NCBI RefSeq assembly: GCF_900112395.1
Contig: NZ_FOLN01000005.1
Span: forward strand, 248,001-312,000
Length of the DNA stretch: 64,000 nucleotides
Origin: Algibacter lectus
GTDB taxonomy: Bacteria > Bacteroidota > Bacteroidia > Flavobacteriales > Flavobacteriaceae
Direction: 5' to 3'
Part shown: positions 1 through 8,420 of the stretch, in pieces
How positions within the stretch are numbered: position 1 is the first letter of the stretch
How the letters are laid out: the number at the start of each line of letters is the position of its first letter
Notes under the pieces: model-generated
What the model saw: the letters and a program-made list of their open reading frames with translations, nothing else
The model's database searches: none
What the model was told of the DNA's origin: nothing
Program-made: the position numbers and the translations under genes

Positions 1-1
1 G

Positions 2-40
2 GCAGTCAAAAAAATTGAAGCGTTTTTAACCGAAGATTAA
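2..40 (+). CDS. C-terminal end of a cut-off gene, probably an ECF sigma factor
   Basis: Only the last 12 codons are in the window (AVKKIEAFLTED, then TAA). Too little remains to identify the product from its own sequence. The next two genes are a membrane anti-sigma-like protein and a Spy-like periplasmic protein. The block at 18502-20022 has the same pair directly behind an ECF sigma gene, so by analogy this is probably the sigma factor. That is inference from context only. Confidence 0.4.
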   Translation, partial: AVKKIEAFLTED

Positions 41-73
41 ACCTTTTAGAAAAACACAAGTCTTAATAATAAG

Positions 74-571
74 ATGAAAACAAATAAAATACATAACGTA
101 ACTAATTCAGGCTTAAAAGCTCCCAAAGATTATTTCGATAATCTAGAAGATCGCTTAATGGCTGAAATTAAGCTAAATGAAACCGTGAGTGATTCTGGTT
201 TCAAAGCTCCCGATGGTTATTTCGATACCCTAGAAAGCAGTATTTTAAGTAAAGTTTCAGAAAAAGAAACGACAAAAGTGATTCCTTTGTTCAACAAAAA
301 GAATCTACTTTATTTTTCAAGTATTGCTGCCGCAGTTCTATTATTATTCAATCTTTCAATTTTTGAAAAAGAAACAAGCTGGGACAGTCTAGACACCGAA
401 ACCGTAGAGAACTATATTTTAGATGAAAACGTAGGCTCTTATGAAATCGCCTCACTATTATTAGTAGACGATATATCTGAAGATGATTTTGACTCTTTAG
501 AATTTGCAGACGAAGCTATGGAAGGCTATTTTCTAGAAAACACTTCTGTAGAAGATTTAATTATAAAATAA
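74..571 (+). CDS. Membrane anti-sigma-like protein with a repeated N-terminal motif
   Basis: 165 aa. The N-terminal half is soluble and has two copies of the same motif, SGLKAPKDYFDNLEDRL near residues 12-28 and SGFKAPDGYFDTLESSIL near 41-58. A single membrane segment follows at about 77-96, and then an acidic C-terminal tail rich in Asp and Glu. This layout (cytoplasmic N-terminus, one TM, periplasmic tail) is typical of small anti-sigma-like proteins encoded behind ECF sigma genes in Flavobacteria. I cannot assign it to a named anti-sigma domain. It lies 33 bp after the preceding partial gene and 6 bp before the next, so the three are likely one operon. The duplicated motif may be the sigma-binding part, which is inference. 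Confidence 0.6.
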   Translation: MKTNKIHNVTNSGLKAPKDYFDNLEDRLMAEIKLNETVSDSGFKAPDGYFDTLESSILSKVSEKETTKVIPLFNKKNLLYFSSIAAAVLLLFNLSIFEKETSWDSLDTETVENYILDENVGSYEIASLLLVDDISEDDFDSLEFADEAMEGYFLENTSVEDLIIK

Positions 572-577
572 CAAAAC

Positions 578-1027
578 ATGAAAACATACATTTCAACCTT
601 ATTCGTACTCTTATTTACCGTAAGTGTATTTGCTCAACATAAAGATCGCGAGCGCATACAAGCGTTAAAAGTATCCTTTATTACCGAAAAGTTAGACTTA
701 ACAGCTAAAGAAGCGCAAGCATTCTGGCCTATTTACAATGCCTACGACGAAAAATCTAGAAAATGTAAATATGAAGATATGCGTGGTATTCGTAAAGAAA
801 TAAAAGATAATGCAGCTACACTTACTGATGCTAAAGCTGAAGAATTATTAGAGAAATTTGTACAGGCCGAAAACACATTGCACCAAGAGCGCGTTAACCT
901 TATTGTTAACTTAAAGAAAATAATTTCTCCAAAAAAGATAATTTTACTAAAAGCTACAGAAGATGATTTTAACCGCAAATTATTTGACGAATACAAGAAG
1001 CGTAAACGCGAAGGAAAGAAGGAATAA
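578..1027 (+). CDS. Periplasmic Spy/CpxP-like sensor protein
   Basis: 149 aa with a signal peptide (MKTYISTLFVLLFTVSVFAQ, likely cleaved after Ala-Gln). The rest is a charged, almost entirely helical protein with the pattern ITEKLDLTAKEAQAFWPIYNAY near residues 36-57, which is usual for the proteins annotated as sensors of ECF sigma factors in Flavobacteria and recalls the LTxxQ/Spy fold. It ends in a Lys/Arg-rich tail. It sits 6 bp after the anti-sigma-like gene. Its role is likely periplasmic sensing or chaperone-like modulation of that system. The family relation is by pattern and the ligand is unknown. Confidence 0.65.
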   Translation: MKTYISTLFVLLFTVSVFAQHKDRERIQALKVSFITEKLDLTAKEAQAFWPIYNAYDEKSRKCKYEDMRGIRKEIKDNAATLTDAKAEELLEKFVQAENTLHQERVNLIVNLKKIISPKKIILLKATEDDFNRKLFDEYKKRKREGKKE

Positions 1028-1036
1028 CATTAAAGA

Positions 1037-1762
1037 TTATACATTAACAATAAAGTCTTTTTCCGAAACTTTATCATAAACATCACGGCTAAAAACATAC
1101 AATTTGGATGGTTTTTTAGCCGTTCCTTTTTTAGTTTCATTTAATGGAACAATATATATTTTCTTCAATACTTTCTTTCTAAAGTTTCGGTTATCGAGTT
1201 CTATTTCTAAAACCGACTCGAAAGCAAATTGCAATTCATTTAAAGTAAATTTATTAGGCATTAAATCGAATATTATGGGCTCTACCATAATTTTCTGTTT
1301 TAAATCCTCGTGCGCATCTTTAATAATTTTACTATGATCGAAGCCTAGCTCTGGCAACGCATCGATAGAAAACCACTTAAACTGATCTTCATCAACAATA
1401 ATGCTTTCTATGGGTTGTGCAAAATAATAAGCAATAGTCATAGATTGCGTTTTTACACCATGGCTACGCACCCAAAGTAAATCTTTATCAGATTTTAATC
1501 GTGTTGGATTTCCGTAGGTTCTAAATTGAGTTCTGTTAAATTCATTATACCCCGTAATACCTTCAAAAATTACATTGGCAGACTCCTCTAAGGTTTTACT
1601 AATAAAAACACGTCCACCGGTAATCATCCAATCGTCAATAACTGGGTAATTTTCATCAAACATATTCAAGGTTCGCTTTCGCAATAAAACGTTTAAACCC
1701 AAATCATTTAATCCAAAAATCACACAATCTACCGATACATTATCTCGCTTCCTAAAATCCAT
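1037..1762 (-). CDS. Nudix-related transcriptional regulator (NrtR/AraR-like), probable sugar regulator
   Basis: 241 aa. Residues about 8-150 form a Nudix fold. Where the catalytic Nudix box should be, the sequence reads GGRVFISKTLEESANVIFEG, followed by ITGY. The Glu before TLEE is Lys, and the RE and EE pairs that hold the metal are VI and EG, so hydrolysis is unlikely. The C-terminal part (about 155-241) is basic and looks like the winged helix-turn-helix of NrtR-type regulators (FTLNELQFAFESVLEIELDN, then NFRKKVLKKIY). In Bacteroides a protein of this design, AraR, controls arabinose genes. Here the gene is divergent from a mannitol dehydrogenase and beside the mannitol operon, so it is a good candidate for the local regulator. 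The effector is unknown. Confidence 0.75.
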   Translation of the reverse strand: MDFRKRDNVSVDCVIFGLNDLGLNVLLRKRTLNMFDENYPVIDDWMITGGRVFISKTLEESANVIFEGITGYNEFNRTQFRTYGNPTRLKSDKDLLWVRSHGVKTQSMTIAYYFAQPIESIIVDEDQFKWFSIDALPELGFDHSKIIKDAHEDLKQKIMVEPIIFDLMPNKFTLNELQFAFESVLEIELDNRNFRKKVLKKIYIVPLNETKKGTAKKPSKLYVFSRDVYDKVSEKDFIVNV

Positions 1763-1912
1763 TTTTCACCTTAAAAATTCATCTGTAAAAAAAACAATAA
1801 AATATTTTTATATTCTCTAATATACAATGAAACCGCAAATTTTCAATGCAAATCAATATTTTTTTATGTAAATTTAAAAAGAATTTAAACACCCACACAA
1901 TACCAAAATAAA

Positions 1913-3406
1913 ATGCCCAATTCTTTATATTTAAACATGGAAAATATAGAAGCGATAAAAGAAAACGCTTCTACCCCTCTGTTTGATCGCGACCAAGTTA
2001 AAACAAGTATTGCACATATTGGCGTGAGTAATTTCCATCGCTCTCACCAAGCCTATTACATGCACAATTTAATTGAAAAGCATCATGAATTAAGCTATGG
2101 TATTTGTGGTATAGATTTATTGGATTCCGATAGAAAAACTTATAATGTTTTAAAAGACCAAGACGGGCTTTACACCCTAATAACCAAAGATGCCACTAGC
2201 GTACATAAACCTAAAATAATTGGCTCTATTGTAGAGTATTTTTTTGGACCAGAAAACCCAATGGCGGTTATTGAGCGCTTGGCAAACCCTGATATTAAAA
2301 TAATTAGTTTAACCATTGCAGAAGATGGTTATCACTTAAATGAAATTACTGGTGAATTTAACCAAAAACATCCTGCAGTAGCAGAAGAAGTTATAAACCC
2401 GTTTAACCCGAAAACTGTTTTTGGATACTTAACACAGGCTTTTAAACTTAGAAAACTTCGCGGATTATCTGGTTGCACCATTCTATCTTGCGACAACATT
2501 AAGGATAATGGAGACACCATGAAGCTTTCGTTTTTAAATTACGTAAGTAAGAATGAACCCGACTTACTACCTTGGCTAAAAAGCAATACAACCTTTCCAA
2601 ACACAATGGTTGACAGAATAACACCAGTTACCCACCACAAAGATTTAGATGCGCTAAAAAACGACTATTTAATAGAAGACCAGTGGCCTGTAGTTTGCGA
2701 ATCTTTTACAGAATGGATTATTGAAGACAACTTCTATAAACAAAAGCCAAATTGGGAACAAGTAGGTGTTCAATTTGTAAAAAATATTGCACCATACCAA
2801 AACATGAAATTGCAGCTTTTAAATGCTGGCCATAGTATTTTAGGCGTTTTAGGCACTTTACACGGTTACAAAACAGTACAAGAAGCTGCCAATGATGATG
2901 ATTTTATTTTATTTCTTGAAACTTTTATGGACCTTGAAGTAACACCAACTTTGGTTGATGCCAAAAACAAAACTATAGAAGAATATAAAACAACTTTAAT
3001 TTCTCGGTTTAAAAACCCGAATATAAATGATAGTCTGTCTCGGATTTGTAGTGAAAGTTCGGCTAAAATTCCAATTTTTATTTTGTCAACACTAGATATT
3101 CAGCTTTCAGAAGAAACAAAAGATTTTAACCACATTGCTTTTGTAATTGCAGCTTGGTGTAAATATAACGATGGTATTGACGACCAAGGCAACCCTTACA
3201 ACATAAACGATTCTATCAGTAATACACTAATTAGAATGGCAGCACTATCTCAACAAAACCCTATTAAGTTTTTAGAAATAAAATCGATTTTTAAAGACTT
3301 AAGTAACCATTCCGTTTTCACGGAAAAGTATTTTAAATATTTAAGCTACCTAAGAACACACAACATTAAAGAAAGCATTATAAACTTCAATGCTAATTTA
3401 ATTTAA
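1913..3406 (+). CDS. Mannitol dehydrogenase family protein, paralogue 1
   Basis: 497 aa, NAD(P)-dependent polyol dehydrogenase of the long-chain mannitol 2-dehydrogenase/fructuronate reductase family. The catalytic region MKLQLLNAGHSILG is intact near residues 298-311, with Lys, Asn and His in their family positions. The N-terminal dinucleotide motif reads GVSNFHRSH instead of the usual GxGxFHRxH seen in the second copy at 4363-5859 (GIGGFHRSH), so one glycine is lost. The chosen start aligns to within one residue with that copy. The gene is transcribed alone, divergent from the Nudix regulator and convergent with the fructokinase. It may act on a related hexitol or on mannonate/fructuronate. 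The substrate cannot be decided from sequence. Confidence 0.85.
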   Translation: MPNSLYLNMENIEAIKENASTPLFDRDQVKTSIAHIGVSNFHRSHQAYYMHNLIEKHHELSYGICGIDLLDSDRKTYNVLKDQDGLYTLITKDATSVHKPKIIGSIVEYFFGPENPMAVIERLANPDIKIISLTIAEDGYHLNEITGEFNQKHPAVAEEVINPFNPKTVFGYLTQAFKLRKLRGLSGCTILSCDNIKDNGDTMKLSFLNYVSKNEPDLLPWLKSNTTFPNTMVDRITPVTHHKDLDALKNDYLIEDQWPVVCESFTEWIIEDNFYKQKPNWEQVGVQFVKNIAPYQNMKLQLLNAGHSILGVLGTLHGYKTVQEAANDDDFILFLETFMDLEVTPTLVDAKNKTIEEYKTTLISRFKNPNINDSLSRICSESSAKIPIFILSTLDIQLSEETKDFNHIAFVIAAWCKYNDGIDDQGNPYNINDSISNTLIRMAALSQQNPIKFLEIKSIFKDLSNHSVFTEKYFKYLSYLRTHNIKESIINFNANLI

Positions 3407-3417
3407 CTCTATAAAAC

Positions 3418-3453
3418 GAGAAAAGCTTTATGACCAAATTCATAAAGCTTCTC
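3418..3453 (-). terminator. Hairpin between convergent polyol genes
   Basis: Near-perfect inverted repeat, GAGAAAAGCTTTATGA against TCATAAAGCTTCTC, between the stop codons of the convergent mannitol dehydrogenase (+) and fructokinase (-) genes. A short T-rich stretch follows on the minus strand, so it probably ends the minus-strand operon and may work in both directions. Confidence 0.65.
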
Positions 3454-3479
3454 AAGCACTATTAACAAAAAACAAATTC

Positions 3480-4361
3480 TTAGCTGTTAATCATTCGCTT
3501 TATATCTGTTTCTTTAATTTCGGGATTTGCACCTTCGCTACTTGCTACAATGGCACCAACGGCACAAGCAAAGTTTAAAGCGTCTTGCGGTGCTGTTTTA
3601 TTTAATAATTGTGTAACAATGGAAGCCAAAAACGAGTCGCCAGCACCAACCGTATCTACAACTGTTACCTCATAACCATCGTTATAATAAAAGGTATTAT
3701 TAAAATACAAAATAGCGCCTTTACCTCCTTTAGTAACACAAATAGTTTTTGCCTGAGTTTCTTTCGCCATAAACTGAATAGCGTCTTCTAAAACATTAGA
3801 CTTTAAGCCCAAATCACTTGCTATCTCTAAAATTTCATCGTCGTTAAACTTTACAAAATCAGCCTGACTCATTAAGTATTTTAGTACCTCAGCAGTATAA
3901 TATGGCTGTCTTAAATTAACATCAAATATTTTATATTTTGCTAATTTCAAAAGCGCATAAAGCGTTTCTCGAGAAACATCACCTCTAGCTATTAAACTAC
4001 CAAATACAAAGGCATCACCATTAGATACAATCGCTTTTACCTGATCGTTAAGCTCGATTTTATCCCAAGCTCTAGGAAACATAATATCGTAAGAAGCAGA
4101 ACCTGTTTCATCTAATACTACTTTTACTTTTCCTGTTTTGTGAGTTGAATCTACTTGAACACCATCAACATTTACGCCTTTTGACTTAATGAATTTAACG
4201 ATCTCCTCGCCATTTTCATCTTCACCAATACGACTAATCATAGACACATTATTTCCAAAAGATTGCAACCTAACTGCAACATTTAATGGAGCGCCTCCAA
4301 TTTTTTTCATGGTTGGAAAAACATCCCACAAGACTTCTCCAAAACTTGTGATATTTGCCAT
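3480..4361 (-). CDS. Fructokinase, PfkB family
   Basis: 293 aa, the usual length for PfkB sugar kinases. The N-terminal signature GGAPLNVAVRLQSFGNNVSM is at about 20-40 and the ATP/anion-hole signature DTVGAGDSFLASIV is near 235-248, with the catalytic Asp in GAGD. It would phosphorylate fructose made by the mannitol dehydrogenase just upstream, giving fructose-6-phosphate for glycolysis. It is the last gene of the minus-strand operon, and its ATG is 1 bp beyond the stop codon of the preceding gene, so the two are probably translationally coupled. The fructose assignment rests mainly on context. Confidence 0.85.
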   Translation of the reverse strand: MANITSFGEVLWDVFPTMKKIGGAPLNVAVRLQSFGNNVSMISRIGEDENGEEIVKFIKSKGVNVDGVQVDSTHKTGKVKVVLDETGSASYDIMFPRAWDKIELNDQVKAIVSNGDAFVFGSLIARGDVSRETLYALLKLAKYKIFDVNLRQPYYTAEVLKYLMSQADFVKFNDDEILEIASDLGLKSNVLEDAIQFMAKETQAKTICVTKGGKGAILYFNNTFYYNDGYEVTVVDTVGAGDSFLASIVTQLLNKTAPQDALNFACAVGAIVASSEGANPEIKETDIKRMINS

Positions 4362-4362
4362 T

Positions 4363-5859
4363 TTATATAAAATTTACACGATTAATATTCATTTCTAAAA
4401 CACATTTTTCGACACCATGCTTTACAATGTCTTTATAAGCGCTAGTATAAGCTTCCGCAAAAAGTTTAGAATCTTTTAATTTTCCGAAAACAGATTCGAT
4501 TTCTAAAAACGTGGTTGGACAATTTTTAGATTCCTTTGCCTTTTCATTTAAAACAGATGCCATAACATCTTTAACATTTATAGCCTTTCCGTTTTCATCA
4601 CTACCCAAACTGTAAATAGCCCATGCCGCAGTTACTAAAGCTGCATGCTCAATATGGCCATCTAATTTTAACTGCGCATTTATAGTTGGTAAAATAAATA
4701 TTGGGAATTTAGCCGAAGTTTCCGAGCAAATTCGATCAATTTGATCCTTAATATAAACATTACCGAAACGTTGTAGTAAAGATACTTCGTAACTTTCTAA
4801 ATCCACACCTTTTAAGTCACTTAAAATTGGAGCAACTTCTCTACCCATATAAGCTCTTAAAAATGCATTTACACTTGGGTTGTTAGCAGCTTCATCTATA
4901 GTATCATACCCCATTAAAGCACCTAGAATTCCTAAAACAGAATGACCAGCATTTAATAACTGAAGTTTCATTTTTTCGTAAGGCTCCACGTTTGGCACAA
5001 ATTGAGCGCCTACATTTTCCCAGCTTGGTCTTCCTGCAGAAAAATAATCTTCTATAACCCATTGTTTAAAAGGTTCGCAAACTACTGGCCATGCATCATC
5101 AATACCAGAAGTTTCTTTTAGGCTTGAAATATCCGAAGGACTTGTTGCTGGCGTAATTCTATCTACCATAGCATTCGGGAAAGATACATGCTCTTCTACC
5201 CAAGCAACCAATGCTGGCTCGGCAACGCCTACATAACTTAAAAGCATTTTTTTAGTCATGTGTCCATTACCTTGTATATTATCACAAGACTGAATAGTAC
5301 AACCTTTTAAGCCACGTTCCTTTCTTAATTTCAACGCCTGCGTTAAGTAACCAAAAATAGTTTTTGGAGCTTCAGCATTAGCTATATCGTGTTGCACTAA
5401 AGGGTTTTCAAAATTGAATTCACCTGTTGCCTCATTATAGTTATAACCACCTTCTGTAATTGTTAGACTAATAATTTTAACATCTGGGCTAGCCATTTTT
5501 TCAATTACTTTCTTAGGATCTTCTGGCGCATACAGTACCTCAACAATAGAACCAATTACACGCTTAGTAAGCGTACCATCTAGCTCTTTTACAACTAGAG
5601 TGTATAGGCCATCTTGTTCCTTTAAAGTATTATATATTTTAGCATCAAAATCTAGCAATGCTACACCACAAATACCCCAATCTGCATTCGATTCATCATG
5701 CAATAATTGATCGGTATAAAACGCCTCATGCGATCTATGAAACCCACCAATACCAACATGTACAATTCCAGTTTTCACATTATTCCTGTTATATTTAGGA
5801 ATAGAAACCTCACCCTCAAACCTTGATAGGTTCTGGTTATTTAATTTATAACTTGTCAT
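4363..5859 (-). CDS. Mannitol 2-dehydrogenase, paralogue 2
   Basis: 498 aa. It has the canonical N-terminal dinucleotide motif (VGIGGFHRSHEA, near residues 35-46) and the catalytic region MKLQLLNAGHSVLG near 296-309 with Lys, Asn and His. It would oxidise D-mannitol to D-fructose with NAD+ in the cytoplasm. It lies between the ABC permease gene (22 bp gap) and the fructokinase (1 bp gap) in one operon. The combination of M2DH, fructokinase and ABC importer matches my memory of the mannitol utilisation cluster of Zobellia galactanivorans, a marine flavobacterium that eats brown-algal mannitol. The intact glycine motif makes this copy the more likely main enzyme. Confidence 0.9.
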   Translation of the reverse strand: MTSYKLNNQNLSRFEGEVSIPKYNRNNVKTGIVHVGIGGFHRSHEAFYTDQLLHDESNADWGICGVALLDFDAKIYNTLKEQDGLYTLVVKELDGTLTKRVIGSIVEVLYAPEDPKKVIEKMASPDVKIISLTITEGGYNYNEATGEFNFENPLVQHDIANAEAPKTIFGYLTQALKLRKERGLKGCTIQSCDNIQGNGHMTKKMLLSYVGVAEPALVAWVEEHVSFPNAMVDRITPATSPSDISSLKETSGIDDAWPVVCEPFKQWVIEDYFSAGRPSWENVGAQFVPNVEPYEKMKLQLLNAGHSVLGILGALMGYDTIDEAANNPSVNAFLRAYMGREVAPILSDLKGVDLESYEVSLLQRFGNVYIKDQIDRICSETSAKFPIFILPTINAQLKLDGHIEHAALVTAAWAIYSLGSDENGKAINVKDVMASVLNEKAKESKNCPTTFLEIESVFGKLKDSKLFAEAYTSAYKDIVKHGVEKCVLEMNINRVNFI

Positions 5860-5881
5860 TTTTTCTAAGTATTATATGATA

Positions 5882-6850
5882 TTATTTGCTATCGAAACGT
5901 TGAAGTAACACAGCAAAAATAATGATAGCTCCTTTTACAACTTGCTGCGGATAAGATGGTACATTTAAAAGGTTTAGAATATTTCCTATTAAACCTAAAA
6001 TAAGCACACCCATTAAGGTATTTATCGCGGTACCTTTTCCGCCATTTAAACTTGCTCCACCAATTACAACGGCAGCGATAGCATCTAACTCCCAAGCCAT
6101 CCCCATGTTAGGCGACCCTAAGTTGGTTCTTGATGCTACAATTACAGCAGCAGTTGCTGCTAAAGCTCCAGAGATAGCATAGACTAAAAACTTGTATTTA
6201 TTAACTTTTATACCAGATAAACGCGATGCTTCTTCATTACTTCCAATAGCAATTATTAATCGTCCAAAGACGTTGTAACGCAACATAACCATAGCTAAAA
6301 TCACAATTAAAAAGAATACAATGGCAATATTTGGAATACCTAATGTAGAATTATTTGCAAAGTTAGACATAAACTCTCCTCCTGGAGTTTTGAAAGTAAT
6401 TGGAGATCCTTTAGAATAGATAAACCCTAATCCTCTAGCAATCGTCATTAAAGCCAAAGTAGCGACAAAGGGTGCCATTTTTTGAAATGCGACCAAATAT
6501 CCGGCAATACTCCCTAAGGCAAAACCAATAACAATAGTTAGTACAATTGCCAATGGTAGCACCACAATATTAACTAGAATTGCAAAGGTAACCGCCAGTA
6601 AAGCTACCATAGAACCCACAGATAAATCGATTCCTCCGGTTAAAATAACAAGCAACATACCGATACTAATAATACCTATACCCGAAACTTGTTTTAATAA
6701 ATTTGAAAGATTTGTTGATGTAAAAAATACATCCGAAATTAATGCTGAAAAAACAACCAGCAATATGAAAATGAAAATTGTATTATGTTTTACGAGAAAC
6801 TTAAGTATACCGCCAGGGCTACTAAGTTGTTGTTTTATTGTTAATGCCAT
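5882..6850 (-). CDS. Sugar/polyol ABC transporter permease, ribose (RbsC) type
   Basis: 322 aa with eight to ten hydrophobic segments. Family hallmarks are LTGGIDLSVGSMVAL near residues 70-84, GSNEEASRLSGI near 200-211 (the loop that contacts the ATPase), and VVIGGASLNGGKGT near 260-273. It forms the inner-membrane channel of the importer made with the ATPase and binding protein encoded upstream. Permeases of this carbohydrate-uptake class 2 type are uncommon in Bacteroidetes, which mostly use SusCD/TonB systems. The substrate is inferred as mannitol from the operon. Confidence 0.88.
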   Translation of the reverse strand: MALTIKQQLSSPGGILKFLVKHNTIFIFILLVVFSALISDVFFTSTNLSNLLKQVSGIGIISIGMLLVILTGGIDLSVGSMVALLAVTFAILVNIVVLPLAIVLTIVIGFALGSIAGYLVAFQKMAPFVATLALMTIARGLGFIYSKGSPITFKTPGGEFMSNFANNSTLGIPNIAIVFFLIVILAMVMLRYNVFGRLIIAIGSNEEASRLSGIKVNKYKFLVYAISGALAATAAVIVASRTNLGSPNMGMAWELDAIAAVVIGGASLNGGKGTAINTLMGVLILGLIGNILNLLNVPSYPQQVVKGAIIIFAVLLQRFDSK

Positions 6851-6876
6851 GATTTTTGTTTTTTGTTATAGTTTTG

Positions 6877-8400
6877 TTAGACTACTTGTTTAAGTTTTTC
6901 GCCAATAGAATAGCGTAAAATGTTTTCTTCGGAAAATTCTTCTTTGGTTAACTCTCCGTAGAATGTACCTTCGTGCATCACTAAAATACGATCTGCTATC
7001 CCCATAATTTCAGGCATATCAGAAGAGATTACTACAACTCCAACGCCTTTTTTAGCAACTTCATTAATAAGATTATAAATTTCAATTTTCGCCCCAACAT
7101 CAACGCCACGTGTAGGCTCGTCAATAAAAATAACTTTACTGTCTATACTTAACCATTTTGCTAAAGCCACCTTTTGTTGGTTTCCACCACTTAGGTTTTT
7201 AACATCGACCTCTGAACTTGGAGTTTTTATATTTAATTTTTCAATTAAACCTAACACATTTTTATACTCATCGTCCACATTAATAAAGCCTAGCTTTCCT
7301 GAAATACCTGCAAAATTGGTTACACTAATATTTCGTCTAATGGACAATGGTAAAAACACACCGTCTTCTTTTCTATCTTCTGAAACAAAACCAATTTGGT
7401 GTCCAACAGCACATACTGGTGAATTTGTTTTTATTTCTTTTCCGTTTAAAATTAAAGTTCCCGATTTTTTCTTGTGAGCTCCAAAAATAAGTTTTGCGGT
7501 TTCCGTTCTCCCACTTCCTCCTAAACCTGCAATTCCAAGCACTTCACCAGGACGTACCGAGAATGATACATCGTGAACTAAAGTATCTTTTGCTGTTAAG
7601 TTTTTAACTTCAAATACAGGAACATCTCCTATTTTCACATCACGTGTTGGATATAAATCTTTCAATTCTCTACCAATCATTAAACGAATTACTCCATCCG
7701 TATTTGTATCTTTAACAGCCATACTTCCAGTATCTACACCATCTCTAAGTACGGTAACAGAATCTGCAATTTTAAAAATCTCATCTAAATGATGCGAAAT
7801 GTAAATAATAGAAATTCCCTTATCTCTAAGCTTAAAAAGGTTATCGAATAATTTTTTAGTATCCGTTGGATCGAAAACCGTTGTAGGCTCATCTAGCACC
7901 AAAACTTTAGTGTCTTCAGAAAGTGCTTTGGCAATTTCAACCACTTGCTTTTGCACAATACTTAAGTTTCTTACGGTTGCAGATGCATCAATATCAAACC
8001 CTAAAGAATCTATTAATTCTTGAGCATCTTTAGTAATTTGCTTCCAGTTCATCCAAAATTTACTTGCACCAAGTTTGTGCAGATATATGTTTTCGGCTAC
8101 CGATAAATCGTTTACTAAAGATAATTCTTGATACACAACACTAATACCTAAAACCTGCCCGTCGTGAGTGTTTTTAGGACTAATTTCTTCACCATCTAAA
8201 ATTACTTTTCCAGAATCTTTTTGATGCACACCACTAAGGATTTTAACCAAAGTAGATTTACCCGCACCATTTTCGCCAAGTAAAGCGTGGATTTCTCCAG
8301 GCTTTACTCTTAAATTTACATTTTCTAGTACTGAAACAACACCAAAACTTTTTGATATTCCGGTCATTTCAAGACGGTATTCATTATCTGAATTATGCAT
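6877..8400 (-). CDS. Sugar/polyol ABC transporter ATPase, ribose (RbsA) type
   Basis: 507 aa with two fused ABC modules. Module 1 has Walker A GENGAGKSTLVKIL (about 42-55) and Walker B VLVLDEPT near 170. Module 2 has a degenerate Walker A (GLGGSGRTETAKLIFGA), a good signature LSGGNQQKVALAKWLS and Walker B VIFIDEPTRGVD. This pairing of one canonical and one degenerate nucleotide site is normal for RbsA/MglA proteins. It powers the permease encoded 26 bp downstream. The binding-protein gene is 20 bp upstream in the same operon. Confidence 0.9.
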   Translation of the reverse strand: MHNSDNEYRLEMTGISKSFGVVSVLENVNLRVKPGEIHALLGENGAGKSTLVKILSGVHQKDSGKVILDGEEISPKNTHDGQVLGISVVYQELSLVNDLSVAENIYLHKLGASKFWMNWKQITKDAQELIDSLGFDIDASATVRNLSIVQKQVVEIAKALSEDTKVLVLDEPTTVFDPTDTKKLFDNLFKLRDKGISIIYISHHLDEIFKIADSVTVLRDGVDTGSMAVKDTNTDGVIRLMIGRELKDLYPTRDVKIGDVPVFEVKNLTAKDTLVHDVSFSVRPGEVLGIAGLGGSGRTETAKLIFGAHKKKSGTLILNGKEIKTNSPVCAVGHQIGFVSEDRKEDGVFLPLSIRRNISVTNFAGISGKLGFINVDDEYKNVLGLIEKLNIKTPSSEVDVKNLSGGNQQKVALAKWLSIDSKVIFIDEPTRGVDVGAKIEIYNLINEVAKKGVGVVVISSDMPEIMGIADRILVMHEGTFYGELTKEEFSEENILRYSIGEKLKQVV

Positions 8401-8420
8401 ATCAATAAAATTTTAAAAGA

